A stretch of 64,000 nt of DNA from Primulina eburnea (taxonomy: Eukaryota; Streptophyta; Magnoliopsida; Lamiales; Gesneriaceae): assembly GCF_022965805.1 (NCBI RefSeq), contig NC_133116.1, positions 3,100,001 to 3,164,000 on the forward strand. Reading direction: 5' to 3'. The translations under genes were made by a program, and so were the position numbers. How positions within the stretch are numbered: the first letter of the stretch is position 1; each line of letters begins with the position of its first letter. The notes under the pieces were generated by a model. The model was not told where the DNA came from. It ran no database searches and saw only the letters and a program-made list of their open reading frames with translations. Below are positions 61,730 to 64,000 of the stretch, in pieces.

Positions 61730-62818
61730 GTATTTTTTTTCATTTTTTTAATATTTTTAATTAAACTTTCTCATTTTAATAATCATTTAAATATTTTTTT
61801 AATATTAAAAAATATTATTAATATTTTTTTATAAAATTGTAAGTTATTTTATTTAAATGAAATAAACTATTAATTAAAGTGACAGTGAGACCTATAAATA
61901 TTTGATTGGTGAGATATTTGATTGTGAAATGTGAGATTTTTGAGTAGTGAAATATTTGATTGATGATGTGGACTACGAGACCCACAAATATTTGGAGAAA
62001 ATACATCTACGGCTGTGGATGGCCTAACCGTTGAATTTATCTGGGAGCAAACTTGGGGAAACATGGTTAGTCGGGTGAAACGTGGACACTAAAGTTGTTG
62101 CAAAAATAATAATCCACGAAACATTTTAGAATTTCGACACCTAGGCATATCCATTGTCCATATATTATAAACTTTTTTGTTTAATTTTTGTCAGCCCTTA
62201 TTTTTTTCAAGAAAATGACATTCTCAACTACCCAAGTGTATCCATTGCTTTCCATATATTATATATTCAATTGTTTTTTTTTAATTTTGATCGATTATTT
62301 TTTTAGGAAAATGATCTCTTTAAAAAAATGATTTTACATAATTTAATAATGTATGAACAAATTTATTCAACGTCTCGAAACGTTTAATAAAAAAACTGAA
62401 TTTAGGAATCAGAGTTTTTAGTGCTTTTACTTCCTTTTTTTGAAAATTTTAATAAAGATTTATCTTTTCTTTCTCTCTTTTTATAACTATCTGAATTAAA
62501 TAAAATCATACTCAATATGTAGATTACTTTTTTAACCAAGATAAATTTATTTCCAAAACATATAAGGCAAACAAATCTTAAAAAAAAAAATCGTAAAACC
62601 CATCATCGAAATGCAACTCGTATACGGCACTCATAGTCCTACAAAGAAATTCATGCTACAACACAACAAAAAAATGGTACCTCGTGAAACTGTGCTATAA
62701 ATCTTCTCTTTTCTTGCTTTGTTCTTAAACAGCAACTTTGGTATGTAATCGACTCATACTGATACAAAGTACACAGCCAAAAGTTGTAAAAATAAAATAA
62801 AAGCAAAGTTTATAATGG

Positions 62819-63913
62819 TCAATCTTCTATCTGTTTATCGTGACTCCCCCAAAATCGTTGTTCCCATGCTTCTACTTGATGTATATTGTTCTGTTTTCCC
62901 TCAAGAACAGAATGAAGTGTCGCCGGATCGTACGGTGGAGGCAGGACGCATGGATCCGAATAGCTAGGCCCTTTAACCAGAGAATCGGTCATGAATTTCT
63001 TCTCCAATCCTTTTGCATGGCAAGCCATTGATTCTGAACAGAGTTCGACTGCTTTCTTGGGGACGGTGGGTTTGTAGGTTAAAAGCTTAGCATACTGGTT
63101 CAAGAGATGAAACATGTAGTCGTAGACGTAATCCATCTTTAGTTCCTCTAGAATGAATTTGCTTGCAGTCTGGCCGATGGCTTGAGCCTGCTTTCCAGAG
63201 TATGAAAGATGTGTGCGATCAAGAGGAGGTGATAATACGAGGGACGATGCAAGAACTCAAATCTTTTTTGCTTTAAAGTAGCTAAAACACTACATTTAGA
63301 TCGTTTGGTTAATGCTCACACATCACAATAGCATGGGAAGTTGAAATTATGAGACATAGAGGTGGGAACGGGTATTTACGAGTGGAATAACTAATATGTG
63401 CTTGCTGTTGACTCTTCCCTTGCAAACAAAGTTTTAGTTTTCAATCAATGGGTCATGGTTTCAGAGAGAGATGAATACCTCTTGTTCGTGGCTATTTCCA
63501 TAGTCAACTGCATATTTAATTGATCTACATTTATCGTCATCCTTAATCGGCCAGTAATGTTGCAATGGCATCAAATTTCTAGTGAAAAAATCGTAATAAT
63601 GAGGCTTTACGAGTAACGCCACAGAATTGCATGCCAGAATGTATTTCTCGCTCACGGACCATGCTGACCCTTCAATGTAAATTTTGTATCTGTGTATATT
63701 GCATGATGAAAAAAACAAATGAAGCTGTTAATTATGTTACGCAAACAATGAGGAAAAAGGCCCTTGGAGTCGTATACCCATATAAAATAAGCTGCAGTTT
63801 TGATACTGGGAAATAACGAACCATATATAAAGTGTTCATCCGTCACACCTGTGAATGCATTGGCTTGCCAAGTCTGATTGCTTGTAACCGCGATCTTGTT
63901 CTTGTTTCCAATC
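62819..63913 (-). CDS. GT90 O-glucosyltransferase rumi-like protein, C-terminal part
   Basis: Three 3' exons are visible: 63913-63849, 63689-63479 and 63190-62819, all in phase; the 5' part lies beyond the window edge at 64000. Plant members of this DUF821/GT90 family resemble animal protein O-glucosyltransferase Rumi/POGLUT and are predicted type II Golgi/ER proteins; their acceptors are mostly unknown. The most conserved segment is RYKIYIEGSAWSVSEKYILA, followed by VKPHYYDFFTRNLMPLQHYW, KCRSIKYAVDYGN and KMDYVYDYMFHLLNQYAKLL. The upstream exon gives QEQDRGYKQSDLASQC. The end contains ESMACHAKGLEKKFMTDSLV and LPPPYDP. The tail QRFWGSHDKQIED is unremarkable. No lesion was seen in the part present. 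Confidence 0.92.
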
Positions 63914-64000
63914 CTGCAAATTTATTTTGAGTAATTAATGCTCCAGTGTTCTGACATTTTCCCTGTCAAATGCCAACGGCTGTGAATGAGGAAGGAAGAT
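63914..64000 (-). other. Intron (or next exon) of the GT90 gene at the window edge
   Basis: A 3' splice acceptor (TTTGCAG on the minus strand) ends at 63914. I could not match the remaining bases to the family, so they are probably intron, with the preceding exon outside the window. Confidence 0.5.

Larger units (their letters stand above)
59574..62818. other. Intergenic AT-rich DNA
   Basis: It contains the cytochrome b561 promoter, one GTGAGAC MITE (60976-61156), an imperfect hairpin (61696-61729), a short direct repeat (about 61890-61995) and two diverged ~90-bp copies of a TATCCATTG/TTCCATATATTATA unit (about 62150-62340). From about 62600 on, it is probably the 3' UTR of the GT90 gene. 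Confidence 0.5.

Noticed and set aside
1..64000. CRISPR arrays, operons, bacterial mobile islands, rRNA genes
   Set aside because: Nothing of the kind is visible; the tandem repeats present are AT-rich plant satellites and microsatellites without regular unique spacers.

Overview
The window is nuclear DNA of a flowering plant, most likely a eudicot. Genes are interrupted by short GT-AG introns, intergenic DNA is very AT-rich with long (TA)n microsatellites, and all protein families are land-plant ones (remorin, XBAT-type ankyrin/RING ligase, TFL1-like PEBP, R2R3-MYB, membrane steroid-binding protein). A dispersed inverted-repeat element with a GTGAGACGGTCTCAC core occurs at least eleven times. 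An asterid, perhaps Lamiales, is my guess for the lineage; the sequence itself does not prove it.

Layout. 2.3-5.8 kb (-): BIG BROTHER-like RING-H2 ubiquitin ligase. 9.8-11.7 kb (-): active-site-complete rhomboid protease. 16.7-20.5 kb (+): XBAT33-like ankyrin/RING ligase, convergent with a TFL1/CEN/BFT-clade PEBP gene at 21.6-22.5 kb (-). 22.5-27.2 kb: gene-free DNA with a hAT-type MITE bounded by a perfect 8-bp duplication. 27.3-28.2 kb (+): broken EMS1-like receptor kinase domain. 28.6-29.2 kb (-): single-exon SIS-domain sugar isomerase-like gene. 29.5-30.1 kb: a solo copia-type LTR nested inside an older inverted-repeat element. 30.5-32.3 kb (-): membrane steroid-binding protein gene carrying three apparent frameshifts. 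33.4-36.9 kb: tRNA-like/SINE-like repeat and an AT-rich tandem array. 37.5-38.5 kb (-): F-box protein. 45.7-48.8 kb (+): R2R3-MYB. 49.8-52.7 kb (-): remorin. 55.1-59.6 kb (-): cytochrome b561. 62.8 kb to the window edge (-): 3' part of a GT90 O-glucosyltransferase-like gene.

The genes are independent eukaryotic transcription units, not an operon. The order F-box, MSBP, MYB, remorin and GT90 resembles, from memory, a segment of Arabidopsis chromosome 3 (At3g48880 to At3g48980), and the SIS, MSBP and MYB genes recall its duplicate on chromosome 5, so 28-64 kb looks like a conserved microsyntenic block. For most multi-exon genes I could assign all exons by matching GT-AG sites with reading phase; the spliced lengths agree with family lengths.

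I did not find a convincing undescribed biological system. The most interesting items are the damaged MSBP gene among intact neighbours, the nested transposon structure, the MITE family, the receptor-kinase pseudogene abutting a half MITE, and an intron microsatellite next to a splice donor in the TFL1-like gene.
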